A DNA stretch of 64,000 nucleotides, from the NCBI GenBank assembly GCA_013396755.1, contig VWZF01004013.1, positions 586,105-650,104 of the forward strand, read 5' to 3'. The DNA is from Sclerurus mexicanus (lineage: Eukaryota > Chordata > Aves > Passeriformes > Furnariidae). Both the position numbers and the translations under genes were made by a program. The notes under the pieces were generated by a model. The model was given only the letters and a program-made list of their open reading frames with translations, did no database searches and was not told the DNA's origin. This document shows positions 36,265-49,990 of this stretch, piece by piece. The stretch's first letter is position 1. Each line of letters starts with the position of its first letter.

Positions 36265-39200
36265 TCTGATGTTTTATGTAACCTTGGGACTCACTGAAGG
36301 TGGACATACCTTGCTTGAAATTCATAGGCCATGGAGGTCAGTTGCAAGATAGTATTGGCTTTAATAAAAGTCCTATGCTTTGCTATTTCAATTCTGCACA
36401 GTAAAAAGGGAGACCTAAATACCTGAAGTAAAAACTCTAAAGATCTAGCATCCTGGCTAGAAAGTAATCTAATTTTAATATACCACAGAACACAGAGATA
36501 ACACCATTTTGCCCTTCTCATCCTTACTCAAATGATTTTTCAGGGCTTTAGAGAAGTGTCTATCTACACACAGAATCCAAGATCTAGAATTTTATCCACC
36601 TAAAATGCTTAATTATTTATACGGACTAACATGACATCAGTAGTAAAGATGAAGTGTATGTGTATCCGAAGTAGACTAAAGCTGATGCTGAGAGATGTCA
36701 GAGATATGCTTATTGTAGGGAGTATCCTCTATAAGGGCTCTGGATCACATTCCACAGTTATTTTAGTAGTATGGGCTGTCACAAAGCTCATCACAAAGGA
36801 AGAATTGTCTTGAAATCTGGTTCTTCAGACAGAAAATTCTAAAATCTAGATGAAGGCAAAAACAGTGGCTGGGGTCTCAATCCCAGTTAGGCTTAGGTGT
36901 GTAACTGTATACCAGCTGCTCTATTTTGTCAACTGAAGAAGCAAGACTTTCAAGTGAGATAGGACTTTTCATATCACCATCTGCAGTGTTCACAAGATAT
37001 TACCACATCCTAGGGGAGACAAGCCCATGTTTGAGTAGGTTACCTAATTTGGGATAGGCTGCCTTTTTAGGCTAAAAGCAGTGCCCATGTCCTTCATCAA
37101 ATACATTGAAACAAAAAAAGTTAAGTTCATTTAGGTGTTAAGCTAAAGTTCCCAAAAATAATATCAGTTCCACTGGGGAACAATTTCCAAGACAGTACTA
37201 AATTGTTACTGGACAAGACAAAATATTGGAAACTATCCCACAAAAGATAAAACTGCAGTGCCAGGGACCTGAACTATTTTTCATCTTTGAGATGTGTATG
37301 AAGTCAGTGTGGATAGAGAAAAATTAATGAATTCACTTCTATAAAATGAAGAGACAAGGTCTGGGATCTTTAACTGCTTGGAATCAAGGTCATGTTTTCA
37401 TATAGGTCTGTTAAAGGCCATGCAGTGGAATGGAGGACTTTCATTTTACAGTAATGTAAATAATAAGCAATAATAAGAAAAGGAAGAAAAGTTAAAATCC
37501 TCCTTTAACAATGTTGGCTGGGAATTGATATTTTGCATCTTAGTCATGATAAGTGATAAATTCTTAGGTATTTATGAATTTGACTTTGCATTTTTGCACA
37601 CACAACAGAAACAGAAGAGTCTGTAAATCCATCCTGACATATTTTCATTATGATTTTAATGTGTCCATTTCAATGTTATCAACCAAACATGTTGGGTTTT
37701 AGAAACTGCAGTTTTACTATCATGTTATAAAAGCAACACTGATGCTTTTGTCTGTAAGACTTTCTCTACTTTTCAGTTTGGCGGTGTATGTTAAAGAAAG
37801 ACTGAAATCAGTGATCATCAGTCAGTTCCCAGTTTCTGTAAACCTGGATTTTACTCTCCTGTAAGCAACTGTACATTTGCCATAGACATGACAGGGCACT
37901 TCAATGTTCTTCTACAGATGTGCCAACTACACATCTCCCAGGGCTCCTCATGGCTCTGTCAAATATTCTAACCTGCAGCCACAAGTGCTGAGTTAGTTAC
38001 TCAACTACCTCTGTTTCCTCTTAAACCAGATTCCTCAGCTAAATTTGTACTTTACTTTGATGGCTGAATCCATTACTAATCTAATCTTGGGGATTTGTAA
38101 AACGTTATTGCTTGAATATGGCAAATAACATTTTTTACCTGTTTTTAATAGTCCAAGCAAAAGCTAAACGTAGATCCTTATCAAGTACTAGCCCAACTCT
38201 TTTGCCTCTGGTTCCTGCAAAACTTTATCTTTCAGATTCCAGGACCTTTCTTCATCTGTCTCTGATAAAGCTACACATTCTTCTTTTTTATACTAAGTGC
38301 AGGATTTCATTTAAGCTGGCCCAGCTCATTACACTAGGCAGTGTTTGAGTAAAGTTATCCATATCACAAAGCGATCAGCTTTCACCGTGTTGGTGTCTCC
38401 ACTGCCTGTGCATCACTAGAAAATTCATCACTTCCAATTAGAAGTCCTGCTGTTTCTACATCACAATATATGTTTGAAAATGACATTATTCACAACATGT
38501 ACCCCCACAGTTTTTGGCTAACAAACAACAGGCTCTCAGGGGAGACCAAATTGACAGGGTTGGAACCTAGATAATAAAAGTTTCATTATTATAAGCAATG
38601 ATGATATTTAATAATTGCGATCTCACTGGGAACAATTTCTAAGAATCACTTTTGCTTCATTACAATGTGTGAGTGATGATAGTAATAAAGGCTCACATGA
38701 GGAACTCCCAGCCTGCTTCCCACAACAAACATTAATTATTGTTCCACAAAATGCTGAAGCTGGGAAGTCAGTGAGCAAGGATTTTAGTTGTGCTTGGCAT
38801 CATTAACCATTCACTGTAATATAAGAGATAGTGAAGAAAATCAGGTGCTGCTACCTACAGGATGAGGGAGAGACATATATGGTCCATACTTTCTAAGTAA
38901 GGAAAACAAAACCAACCTAAACAGACCTATTTTCTGAAGGTGAAGAAAGTAGCAAGCTGAGCAAATTAATTGCCTTTACAATGAATAACTTCACACTTAT
39001 TTCTTTTCTTTTTTTCCAGCTGAGCAGACATGACTAATGATAGTTTCCCATCAAATGGGAAAATAACAACATGAATACATTCAGTGTGAGATGTAGGCTG
39101 AAAATTAAAACCTGATGTTTTGAGTCCTGAAGGCTGAGAAAGGAGCTGAACAGGAACAGGCTGGACCTAAATTTACTTTGAAGACTGACTTAAATGTCCT

Positions 39201-39310
39201 ACTCAGTAAAGTGGAAGGTATCTGTTTTCTTTTCTTGATTCTAAGTAAATTTGCCTTTCTGGATAGGGAACAGAACAAGGCTACCTAAAATATTTTAGGT
39301 ACATCACTTT

Positions 39311-39335
39311 TAAAAAAAAAAATATATATATATAT
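39311..39335 (+). repeat. A-run followed by (AT)n
   Basis: An A run leads into six or so AT units, a short compound low-complexity tract. Confidence 0.85.
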
Positions 39336-41405
39336 GGGAGATTTCTTAAGGCACTATTTGTTTTGTTCTCTTTGAAACACTTGTTTTCTTCTCTGCACAT
39401 TTTTTAAATCTTCTGTGGGAAAAGACTGATGTGAAATCCTCCATCGAAACATTTTAAATGAGAATAAAATATGTTAAGCAGCATTTAGCCAGCAGAATTC
39501 CGTCTCAAAGAGAAAGAGTGAAAAACTGCCGTGGACCTGTCTGGGCAAAGCTGTTCTGTGGCATTTATAGCAACAGGATGGTTTAGGTGGTCTAGGTTCC
39601 CACAATTATAAAAACTAACTGACATTCAAGAATCAACAGGCACTGAAGAAAGATAAAAGAGCTGTAAGACTGGTGTCAAATTTATATTGACAACCAAATT
39701 TTGTTGATAATTATATCTCAATTATATTGTTCATCTAGTGTAGAAATAGTCATTACAATAATTTGGCAATGGACTGATCTAAAGGAGGTCTACTTCAGAC
39801 ATTAAATGAGTGGGAAAGACACAGGGCAGGACACCTTTCTTCATAGGGTACAGGTTACAGAACTAGGCAATGGGGAATTTGCTCTGAGTGGAAATGGACA
39901 GGCTATATTCCAAAGGTCAATTGATTCAAATTCTATGAGATTCAATACCAGAAATAAATCACAATTTTTTAACCAGTATATGAGCCGGGTGTAGCACGGG
40001 AAATAGCATTTGCCCCCAGAAGAGTTTTTAAAGAACAGCTGTTCTCTATGGGGAAAAGACATTTCATGCGTTCTGAACAGACACAGCACATTGGACATTT
40101 TGAGATCGGCCATCTTATCACAAGCTGTGGGCAGAGATGTTTAGGAACTGGGCAGGCATACAGAGAACCAGAAACCTGCAAAGTGGACTATCTGGAGATT
40201 ATGTCCATATCCTGCTTTCTAAAAAGGATAAATACCAATAAAGTCATACCAATAAAATCTCGTGAGGGTGCTTTTGGATTTTTGCTGAAAAATTTTCAAG
40301 AAAGAGAAATAGTAAATGAATGTGAACACACCAGCTTACATGGATTCTCAAAAAGAGCTTTGGGGTTTTTTTCCCAGAGAATAAGGGTCAAAAAATTATG
40401 ATTTTTTTGTATTGGTAAAAGTGAGTACTACAACTTGTTTTTTAAAAGAAAATAAACTCTAAAAAACCCTTTTATAGAATGGATGGTTTCTTTTTTGCAT
40501 TGAAGAAATATTGAAAAAAGTTTATAAATATAAAAAATTATTCTTAAGTAAATTTATTTTAATGTATTCACCTGCAAAGACACAATGGATCCAGCCTAAT
40601 AAAAAGTACTCTGTGTAAACCTTTACATTTTTCAAATCACTATACAAGAAACAAACTATTACCAAAATTAGCTGAAATTCTTAGTGAGGGGAATGTAGTA
40701 GATATACTGCAATATATTCCCAAGATCATGAAAGACTGGCATTTTTTTTCCAGTGGCTCATGAAATCTCACAGGAGAGATTAATTTCAATTGTTCTGAAT
40801 TTGAAGCACTTCCATAAAAATTGGAAACTGCTGGAAGGGCCATAAACAAAGGTCAGTGAAAATGCAGATAAACAGCAGTTCATCACAATGAGCTGGATAG
40901 GTCTACCAATTACTCTATCGATCACTACTAGCCTTGTTCTCATTTGGCAACTTCATCAGCACAGGGAAAAGAAAGCCAGGCATTTGCGGTACTTGTTTTC
41001 TAAGTCAACTTATTTAGACTCTTTTCATGATCCTGTTGCATTTGCCTCCTGCAAATATTCTAGGAAGTTAGTTTACTGGAAGAAATCTTCATTCAAATAA
41101 AAGAATTTTAAATGAAGACAAATGTTTGCAGAATATAAATCAATAACACCCCCTGGGTATTTGCACCAAGAAACACGTTTTAAAATCACTGCTAATACAG
41201 TCCAAAATAAAAATAATCTGACCTCTAGAAGCAGCTTTTTATATAATTTAGCAAATAGCTTAAAGGGAAGGAATTAAATACTTGAGCAGTTTAGTTTTCC
41301 TCAAAGAACCTAGAACAATAATTGCTGGAAAATTACATCTGAGAAAATATTATTCCAAATTATGTATTTTAGAGTTCTGAGGAGTCTTTCCTATTCACAT
41401 GAAAG
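39336..41405. other. AT-rich DNA, no gene supported
   Basis: A 117-codon plus frame (40048-40401) overlaps minus frames of 90 and 70 codons around 39841-40181. None has a recognisable motif. No repeat family is recognised. Confidence 0.55.
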
Positions 41406-41482
41406 AAAAACAAACAAACAAACCAAACAAACCAAAAACCCCCACCAACCAACCAAACCCAAACAAACAAATAAAAAAAACC
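41406..41482 (+). repeat. (CAAA)n / (CCAA)n low-complexity tract
   Basis: About 77 bp of CAAA, CCAAA and ACC-type units ending in an A run. This is the longest simple repeat in the window. It sits inside an 83-codon frame as a run of K, Q, P and N codons, which is an artefact of composition. Confidence 0.9.
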
Positions 41483-43469
41483 ACAAGTCAAAAATATTGT
41501 TTAGTACAGACTTGTCTCTTTACTATACTCCTGTGCTCCAAAACTTAAAGAGGAAGGCCACACAATTTTGTTTCTCCCAAATTCTAAATCTGCTCTCTAA
41601 TACATTGAAGTAGAAATTACTTCTATTCTTTCACAGGGACATATTTTAATTTGTCCTTAATTTCTGGTAAATTTATGACTTACTAGCATACCCCCTTGTC
41701 TTAGTACTTGTCTAATATCACTTAAAACCAAGGTCTGGACACTTGCTGGTTACTTTAGTGGTGCTTTACAGAGACTTCCTCTATTTTATTACTTGAATAG
41801 CTTAATTGCTTCTCCAAAGATCCTGAAAGAAAGCTGCATCACACATTTGCGAGCTCTAACGAGGTCTGTAACTGTGAATAAAGGCCCACCCTAAGATAGT
41901 CATTAACTTCCAGAAAACTCTTCTATTCATGGATAATTCAGAAGAAAGAAAAATATGAAGATCCACAAAGTTATTATCTTCAAATTATTTTCCTATCTCT
42001 CATAGTCACCAGTGACTAAATAATCTATCTAAAGAAGGCCTTTTTTTTCTAAACCCCTTACTGTAGAAGTTAAGAACTACAACAAGCAATGATCATTAGA
42101 AAAATAATTTAAGAACAAATTGTGCCACATCGAATCCTACTTGGCTGAACATAATGTCTCAGATTTAGCCCCTTCCATTTCCTAGCTAAAATACACACTA
42201 GAAAGCCTAGGCACTCTCTACAATCAATGGGGATGGAATAGCAATTCCAGACAATTTAGTCTACCACCTGAGTCTCCAAAAAGTGCTCCATAAAGATTCC
42301 TTACCAGCCTAAAATCGACACAATGCCTTGCTATTTGAGGGCTCTTCTTTCCTCAGTATCGTCTTCAACTACCCTTATTGCTAGATTTGTGAAAGGAGAT
42401 GTTAAATCAAGAGTTATCACCATCCACTCAGGGAGGGTGTGTTTTTCCTAAGCAAGATTGAGATAATTGTCTGTGTCTAGTACAAAACACAAAAAATCAG
42501 ATTTTCTTTCTCATGCACAGACTTTCATAGACTGGATCTTGTCCAATGGCTGAGGTCAATGATGATTTTTCTTTGCAGGATTTAGCTGCAGAATACTCAG
42601 GTAAAATGAAGATGGACTTAGGTATCCCATAGTGCCATCTCTTCCTCTGAACATCACATGTAACATGTAAGTAACACATAATAAGGAACAATATGGTTTT
42701 GGCCTATACAGCAGGAATTTTGAATGACTATCCAGCAGGAAGGATTGATGAGGTAATATTCTCTTACTGGGTTAAAGCAGAAGCATCTGACTCTTGGTTT
42801 GCCATTCATAGTTTAGGTGTGTGAGAATTCAGATACAGCCACGCCAGGTACTTCATTCTGGTAATTCAGTATCAGCTTCCATTTGGAATGCATTTGGAAA
42901 AAAAAAAAAAAAGTATCTGCTAATAAGACTGTTCTTAAGGCAAAATCTACACTGAAATCTTGCAGATGTATTATCCCTATTTTCCTTCCAATAATTTTAT
43001 GTCTCAAACAATTTATTCTCCGTTCTTTAGCTACCATTTTAAGAAAGTTTTTGTAGATTCTTTGCAAAATAATCTATGAATGGAAGAATGGTTTAAAGCA
43101 ACAGTTGTTATTAAAAACTGTGCAGCAACAAATATTCACTGCTAAGCTAAAATATAACCCCTACCAATTATATGTGCTGCTTGAAAGATGGAATTAGTTT
43201 TATCCTCCCGGTGGCAAGGGAGCATGTTTCTTTTAAGCTGTGCCTTGAATTGGAAAAACAATCTTTCCTTAATCCAACTTTTACTATAGCCCCTCTACAT
43301 AAAATAGGCAGTACAAAAATAATCTTCAAGTTTATGCACACAAACAATACATTAATTACACTAGTCAGGTAAAAGGCCATATCCTTGATCCCAGTGTGGA
43401 TACAGCTGTAACCATGCAAATTTAGCTAGCTCATCACAGCACTTTTCCTGTGGTAAGTATTGCAGCAAC
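41483..43469. other. AT-rich DNA, no gene seen
   Basis: Frames are at most 84 codons. A 15-base A run lies at 42898-42912. No AATAAA or coding remnant precedes it, so I do not call it a processed pseudogene tail. Confidence 0.6.
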
Positions 43470-43864
43470 CTAAGAAACTGCAGGTTACTTAGCCTGGAGA
43501 AGAAAAGGTTCCAGGAAGACCTTACTGCAGCCTTTCAGCACTTAAAGATGTGTTGTAAGAAAGATGAGGACTAATTTTCAGTAAAGCCTGTTGAAATAGG
43601 ACAAGAGGTAATGGTTTTAAACTGAAAGAGTGTAGATTCAGGCCAGACATAAGGAAGAAAATGTTTACAATGAGAGTGGTGAAACAGTGGCACAGGTTGC
43701 CCACACAGGTGGTAGATGTCACACCTCTGGCAACATTCAAGGTCAGGTTGGATGGTGCTCTGAGCATCCTGATGTAGTAGATGTCCCTCCTCATTGTAGG
43801 GGGATTGGACTAAATGACCTATAAAGGTTCATTCCAACCCAAACTATTTCATGATTCCGTGATT
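43470..43864 (+). mobile_element. CR1 LINE, 5'-truncated copy with its 3' end
   Basis: The segment starts near the CR1 'LFSLEKRRL' codons, here 'CAGGTTACTTAGCCTGGAGA', and runs through 'EDLTAAFQHLK', a diverged middle, and 'CCCACACAGGTGGTAGATG'-like sequence. It continues to the terminal 'GGATTGGACTAAATGACCT' stretch and a tail of ATGATTCY-like units at about 43848-43864. This is a classical short CR1: the 3' end is present and the 5' side is lost. Stops interrupt the frame. It belongs to the 'AAFQYLK' type rather than the 'LIALYNYLK' type of the copies at 27620 and 49596. Confidence 0.92.
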
Positions 43865-43901
43865 CTGCTGTGATACATTCACCATCAGATTTGTAGTCAT
43901 C

Positions 43902-43919
43902 TAATTATTGTAATTATTG
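43902..43919 (+). repeat. Perfect 9-bp tandem duplication
   Basis: TAATTATTG occurs twice head to tail, about 40 bp after the end of the CR1 copy. Confidence 0.85.
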
Positions 43920-46900
43920 TAGTAGAAAGCAAAATATGAAATACCTCACTAATTGCCTAGTATTATCAGAACTCTACAAATTCAATGATACTTAAGGATA
44001 TTATATGTTTTTTTCTGTTTTTACTATTGGCAGATAGGCATATCTCATGGCCTAAATGATTGTTTCTAACTCTTGGAAATATGGGTAATCAGCACTATTA
44101 ATAATTGAGGGATGAAAAACCTAATGTCAGCTGACACTTTTGTTAAAGGGAAGCAGTGCAGTTTAGTTTAACAACTATGTTTGGCTTTAACTATGAGCTC
44201 CCTTCTTAGAAAAAGGCTTCCCAACATATTGCTCTCACACAAAGTTTTCTAATAGCTTGATGATTAAGACTTTCAGGCCTAGAACCTGAAAGCTGTCTTT
44301 TGGGATCCAGATCACTGGGTATTTGACAAAGGTCTGGAGCTATCACTTTGTTGAAGGCTAGCTGCAGAAACTGCCAAGAAAGTGAATCTAATTCTGAGCT
44401 GTCATCCTGCCTGAGTAAGATTGATAGTATCATCAATAAATCCATAAGGTAAAAGCAGAAATATGCCAATCAATGGTTCTTGTGACAAAAAGGCAGGAGT
44501 GAGAATTAAATGAAACGGCCACTAAGGAAATTTATTATGAATTAAATTGCTGATAAATGTTATCTCTGGCACTAAAAATGAGAATAAGCTATGCACAAAG
44601 CAGTGACTCCCTTCGTAAGAAGTGGATGTCAGTGACAGCTCTTCTTGAGAAGACTAAAAGGCTATGCAGAGGCATGTGACTTCAAAAATAAATGGAAACT
44701 TAAAATAGGAATAAGAGGATGAGGCACAAATACAATTAAGCAATGCAAGTCAGACATTTTGCATTGTTCCTTCTCTCCCTTTCATATATAATGCAACAGA
44801 AACTGAGTGAGAAGACTGGAAATGTCTGTATGCGTAAAGGATGTCACTACACCAGAAAGCAATATTGGGTGACATTGGCACAAGTTCTGAGAACACGGAC
44901 ATTATTGTGAAACTGTTCTTGAGTTAACTGTATTTGCTGGCAGCCTAGTCATGCTAGTGCAGGCTTAAGAATGCTCCACTTACATGGTTACCTTTTGGCA
45001 TCAGAAATATTTTTTTGTTGCAAAGGATGTGGAGGTTCCAGCCTATTTAAAATTGATCACAGCACCAACTTTCATGTGCAGCATGTAGATATGCCCACAA
45101 ATTACAGCAGCTTCAGTCCCATCCAGGGAGAGGATAAGGATCATAAGCTCTATCACTTTTGGTAGAAATTCTTTTTAGGACTGCTTACAGTGGTAAATAC
45201 TCCACCTGCATTTGATAAAGATTTCAACTTCGTATCTAAATTCTATTCTCACTAGTCAATACCTTCAGGGCACTGTCTCATTGGTAACAAAGAAATATCA
45301 GTAGCATCATGTTTGGCTTATACATCAATGCACACACATACATAATATCATTCCTTACAAGTGATATGTTTTGCATCTTCCCTTTTCTATTCTCTAATTC
45401 ACCCATGATGTCCTGCTCATATTTTGTATAACCTGCAGTTAAAAAGAATAGGTATGATTATTACTGAAACAATCACAAAGCATACAAGAAACAGAGAATT
45501 CTTCATCACTTTCCTTTTCTTTCCACTGTAGATGTTCCAGTGATTCACACTGCAGTGTATCCACTGCAGGAATTATCTGTCTGTGACTACAAAACCCAAG
45601 AACAATAGGACCTATGACAACATGAGCTTCTAAAAATTGGATAAAGTGGTGAGGGAAGTTATATAGCAAAAAACATGCTAAATAGTAACCCTATCATTTA
45701 GAGAAGCAGTGTCAGAAGTTGTATGAGATTTCCATGAAAGACTTGCTGTTAGCAAGAGTCCAAACTTCCTAAGATGCAGATATGATAAGATTATGAAACT
45801 CTCATGAAATATGCTTTATAGACTGTTGAAACTTTCACAAAAAAAGAACAGCAGACCAGTTACTCTGGGTAGATAGAATTAAGGAACATAGTATGTCAGA
45901 TACAAACCACAGAGAATTGTATAGGAACACTGAACAATCATATCTCTTACTATTTGACCAACTTTAGATGAAAATTCTTGCACCCTAACACTACTGATTT
46001 AGTTCGAGCATCTGAAAAGAGAGCCTAGGGGATTAGCTCATACAGAGAAGTTGATTTATAAACACAAGGTGAGAGGACAATCACTCTTACGGATTAGATA
46101 ACACAGAAAAATTTGCAAATTCAGTTGAAACTTTGTCCCTTTGTTATTCCACTGAGGAATCCAACATCAATTCAGTGGGAAAAAGACTGGGGGAGGGGAG
46201 TCAAAAAGATAATGATACAGAACTTATGGGGGAACATATGGCTGCTACTCCCTGGATGGAATGCAGTCAGCATGCCCAACTTCCCACACACACTACTTAT
46301 TAAGGGAGGCTGAAATGTAGCTTGGAGTGGAGACATCATAGCCAGGCTTTGTTGAAATCCTTGCAGAAGAGGGAGCTCGGGGGTACTTTTTAGCTGATAA
46401 GCCACATAGCAGCTGAAAAACAAGGCTAGATAAAGGAAAGATGTCCTGCTGTTTCAGTATGATACAGTGCCACAGGAAAACAATAAGGAGTCAAGTTGCC
46501 TATTTTCTTGGTTAGGCTGAGTTCTTGTCAATGTCAATGCAATATTAACATAATTCCTATAAGTCACATCAGCAAAGCAGTAGAATGAAAAGCCATCCCT
46601 GCATCTCGAGCCAATTAAGTTTTAACATTATTGCAGGCTGATTGCACAAGCAGCACACTGTATCTGAGACTCCTTCCCCAGTTGGGTGGTCAAAACCTAA
46701 CACTGCTTGCTCTTCATTGGTAGCTGGCTATTTAATCAGCATCCTTCTCCATGTTCTCAATATTGCCTGAAGAACACTGTCCAGAACAGTGATGCAGAAA
46801 GCTGGTTGGTTTGCTCCTTCTACTTGAACTGCTGGGTGATTTCAGCCAGGCCAGATGATTCTGCCTACTTAACTCCTCATGGCCTCTCTCAGCAAGTTGA

Positions 46901-49365
46901 GAAACACTTAGATAAAATGACAATATCATTCTCTTACTGTTCTAATTGTCCTACAGATGAAATAAAACACAGAAAATAAGGGCATCATACCAACACTGTT
47001 TTACTGTGTATCATATCTCTACAATATCCTACATCCTTGCTTTAGCTCTTCTTGGCTCTTGTCCACTTTGATTTGTCATGTTGCCAGATGAAAGATTAAA
47101 GCAGCAGCCTCCTGGCAACTTTCCAGTTTGGAAAACTACAGTCTGACTACCCATATTCTCCAGATGGCTTCTACTGAACAAGCTACTTTTTACCCCTTTT
47201 CTTATAAACGCTACTTGCAATGCTGGCATGTAAGTTTTGCTGCATTTCCGCTGAGGAAGGACTTTCTGGAAGAGTGAATGAGGGATGCTTATAGATGAGA
47301 AGAATGATAGCAGACCACTATGCTGAGAAAGATGAAATGAGAAGGTAATACTTAATTTATTTGACAAACACTTATCTTTTTCTACCCCAATTCTCCCAGG
47401 GGTAATGATTTTTTTCAGGTTTTTCTATTGTTTAGGATTATCCACAGAAGACTTCAGGAGTTATTCTTGCACGTCAGCTTATTTGTAAGCACTCAAGTTT
47501 ATAAAGCTCTAGAAGTGTTGGCTGGTTTTGACTGAGCCTACACATTACTGTCTGTTTGTTTCCTCATTATAATGGAGTAAGTCTTAAAAACAGTTTTACA
47601 GATCTATTGTTCATGTTCACAAACTCTTAATTTTTTTTTCATGATTTACCTTCAGTTTTTCCACTGGAAAAAAAGAGATATTTCCCACACATCCCTGCTT
47701 GCAAGCTCATTTATTGGAATACCTAAAAGGAAAATGCAAATGTTTCAAATTGTGTCTCAGGCTCTCTTTTTTCCTGTGGTCTGCAACTGTCTCTGAGAAA
47801 TCAAGCAGAACAAAAAATCTATATGATGAAAACAAATAGTAGGAAGGCAAAAGTGGCAAGCTGAGATGTTGGCTAAAGTGTTTAACATCAGTTGTGTCTT
47901 TCTTTCAATGTGTAATTCAAGAGAGGACACTGGGGGGAACTCGGTGTCATAGGCTGTGTAAATACTTAGCCTGATTCTGTGAAAGCCAGAGAACACCACC
48001 TGGTTTTGTGTCTAGAGACAACAGCAAAGAAACCCCTTTGCTGTTCGTTATAGATGCTTTTTTTGTCTCTCTGTTGCCACACAGGGATGGCCCAGAGTCC
48101 TGTTCTAAAGGCTTCAATTACATTTGGATAACCTGAGCATTTAGGAAATCAGAAAACTGCAGGAACCAGGGATTCACAGAAACCACTATTTGACATTACA
48201 CTGGCCAGTCTCTTGAAAATATTGATCTATAGAAGAGAGCCACAAAGTCAGAGCTCATCAAACTAAGTTCATTGCAGTTGTCAGGTTCTTATAATTGGGA
48301 AAGCAGCCACTGTTCTGAAGGTACAGCTGATGCAGAAGGCAGCAGCCCAAGATATGCTACATATCAATGTGTCACCTGTGCATTTACTTTTCCAGCAGAG
48401 ACTAGCGTGACTAATAGAGTTTTGGTCCTGCTTTCCAACAAGTTCCATCATCTTGGCATTAACCTAAGTGCCAGCATTTCCAGGGCTTGTTACACAAAGT
48501 ACATTTCCTCAGAACAGTGGTACTACCATCAAAAATGCTTTTGTTCTTTTATTATTTAGAAATAAAACAACATAAAAGGACTAGTAGGCGCTTATTAGGA
48601 ACATTTCACTTAACCACATAATAGCACACATTGCAAAGATTGTGATCAGTCTAGATGAAAAGGCAGTAAACTGAGAAGAGGCCAGCTGGTAGAAGGGATG
48701 GGATGGAACCTCTCAGTCTAGCTTTGCTGGTGAGGAAAGAACAAGAAAACATAATGTGATGCAAATCACAGTTTATTTTTTATTTTTTATTTATTACTTA
48801 TTTACCATTTTAGTACTACTTTTGCAACACTACTAGCACTTTGTTACCAGTATTTTCAATGACCACTACTTCAAAAGTCAACTAGCAGAGGTTGTGCCCA
48901 CAGTAACTTTCTCTATAACAGGATTTTCATCTAGACGAGTGTTACTTACCACTTGTTCCTTTTTTTGTTCATTTTTTTCCTAGTAAAATAATCATATTAA
49001 AATTTATGTGAATACCAGGCAAACAAATTCTATATTTCTGACTTTGGGGTCCTAAGCAAGATTTATTGGTTTCAGTGAAAACAATAAACCTGTTCTCAGT
49101 GACACATCTGGATTATTGTGAGGGGAGTGAAACCTGCTTCCACAGCTGCAGACCTAAGATACTTTTTGCAATGCAGAAAACTTATCACATGAAGGCTAGG
49201 AGAGGAGATCACTCAGACCTAATGCTCCCTTCTCCAGTATACCTGTGCCTGCATGTAGTCAGTCATTTATTTTCTGAGTTGTTGTCTACATATACTTATT
49301 GACATAGACAAGTGTTTCAGAGGAATGTTTAGTAAAGTAACATCCCTTAGTAAGTAATTACTAAG
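43920..49365. other. AT-rich DNA, no gene supported
   Basis: The longest frame is 112 codons (minus, 47029-47367), not recognisable. Short overlapping frames at 46707-46979 (plus) and 46732-46929 (minus) lie in a stretch that looks non-repetitive. T-rich low complexity is present at 48772-48805. No repeat family is recognised before the CR1 at about 49366. Confidence 0.55.
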
Positions 49366-49595
49366 CTTTGCAGAATAGGACCTGGTGATTCTGGTGGACA
49401 GCAATTTGAAACCAAGCCAGCAGCATGTCTTTTCCACCATGAAGACTAGTGGTATCCTTGGCTGCATTAGGAGGAGTGCTGCCTGCAAGTCAGGGGTGCT
49501 GATCCTTCTTCTCCTCTGCTTAGGACTGATGAGATCACACTCAGAGTACTCTGTCCAGTTCTAGGATCCCCAGTACAAAAGAAACATGGACATAC
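49366..49595 (+). mobile_element. CR1 LINE, left half of an interrupted copy
   Basis: Plus-strand sequence matches the CR1 ORF2 region 'RDLGVLVD..L..SQQ..', read here as 'GGACCTGGTGATTCTGGTGG' with the following bases, then the 'GCIRRSA' and 'GLMRSHSEYSVQF'-type codons, ending at 'CAAAAGAAACATGGACATAC'. The matching continuation is found 390 bp later at 49986. The copy is therefore an older CR1 split by a later insertion. Its right end at 49591-49595 (CATAC) is the target duplication. Confidence 0.88.
49591..49595 (+). repeat. Target-site duplication, left copy (CATAC)
   Basis: CATAC here and at 49986-49990 flank the antisense CR1 exactly. A single copy is what the uninterrupted CR1 sequence needs at this place. 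Confidence 0.7.
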
Positions 49596-49985
49596 ATCAT
49601 AAAATCATAGGACCATGTAGTTTGAAAAAGATATTGAGTTCAACCATTAACCTAACACTGCCAAGTCCACCACTAAACCATGTCCCTGAGCACCACATCT
49701 ACACTTCTTTTAAATACCTCCAAGGATGCTGACTCAACCACTTTCTTGGGCAACCTCTTCCAGTGCTTGAAACCCTTTCCCTAATGACATTTTTCCTCAC
49801 ATCCAGTCTAAACCCACCCTGGTGCAACTTGAGGACAAGACTTCTCATCCTACTGCTTGTTACTTGGGAGAAGAGGCCAACCCCCACCTCACTACAACCT
49901 TCTTTCAGGTAGTTGTGGAGAGCAATAAGGTTTTCCTGCAGTTTATTTTTCTCCAGGCTAAACAACCCCATTTCTCTAAGTCTCG
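49596..49985 (-). mobile_element. CR1 LINE, 5'-truncated copy inserted into another CR1
   Basis: On the minus strand the copy starts in the 'RLREMGLFSLEKNKLQENLIALHNYLKEG' region (near 49985-49905) and continues with 'CSEVGVGLFSQVTSSRMRS' and 'GGFRLDVRKNVIRE'. It then passes the non-coding 3' part and ends with a tail read on the plus strand as ATCATAAAATCATAGG at 49596-49611. A 102-codon minus frame (49699-50007) runs through it. It lies within an older CR1 of opposite orientation and is flanked by CATAC on both sides. The subtype is the same as the copy at 27620-28036. The 3' end is complete and the 5' side truncated, as is usual for CR1. Confidence 0.92.
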
Positions 49986-49990
49986 CATAC
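49986..49990 (+). repeat. Target-site duplication, right copy (CATAC)
   Basis: Second copy of CATAC, directly adjoining the truncated 5' end of the inserted CR1. Confidence 0.7.

Larger units (their letters stand above)
33121..39310. other. AT-rich DNA, no gene supported
   Basis: The longest plus-strand frame of the window, 138 codons at 34285-34701, lies here opposite a 123-codon minus frame (34290-34661). Both are open without a recognisable domain, so I do not call either a gene. TTAACACCCA is tandemly duplicated at 34381-34400. A (GT)n/(AT)n patch is at 36236-36264. The stretch at 38590-38830 may be conserved non-coding sequence. Confidence 0.5.
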
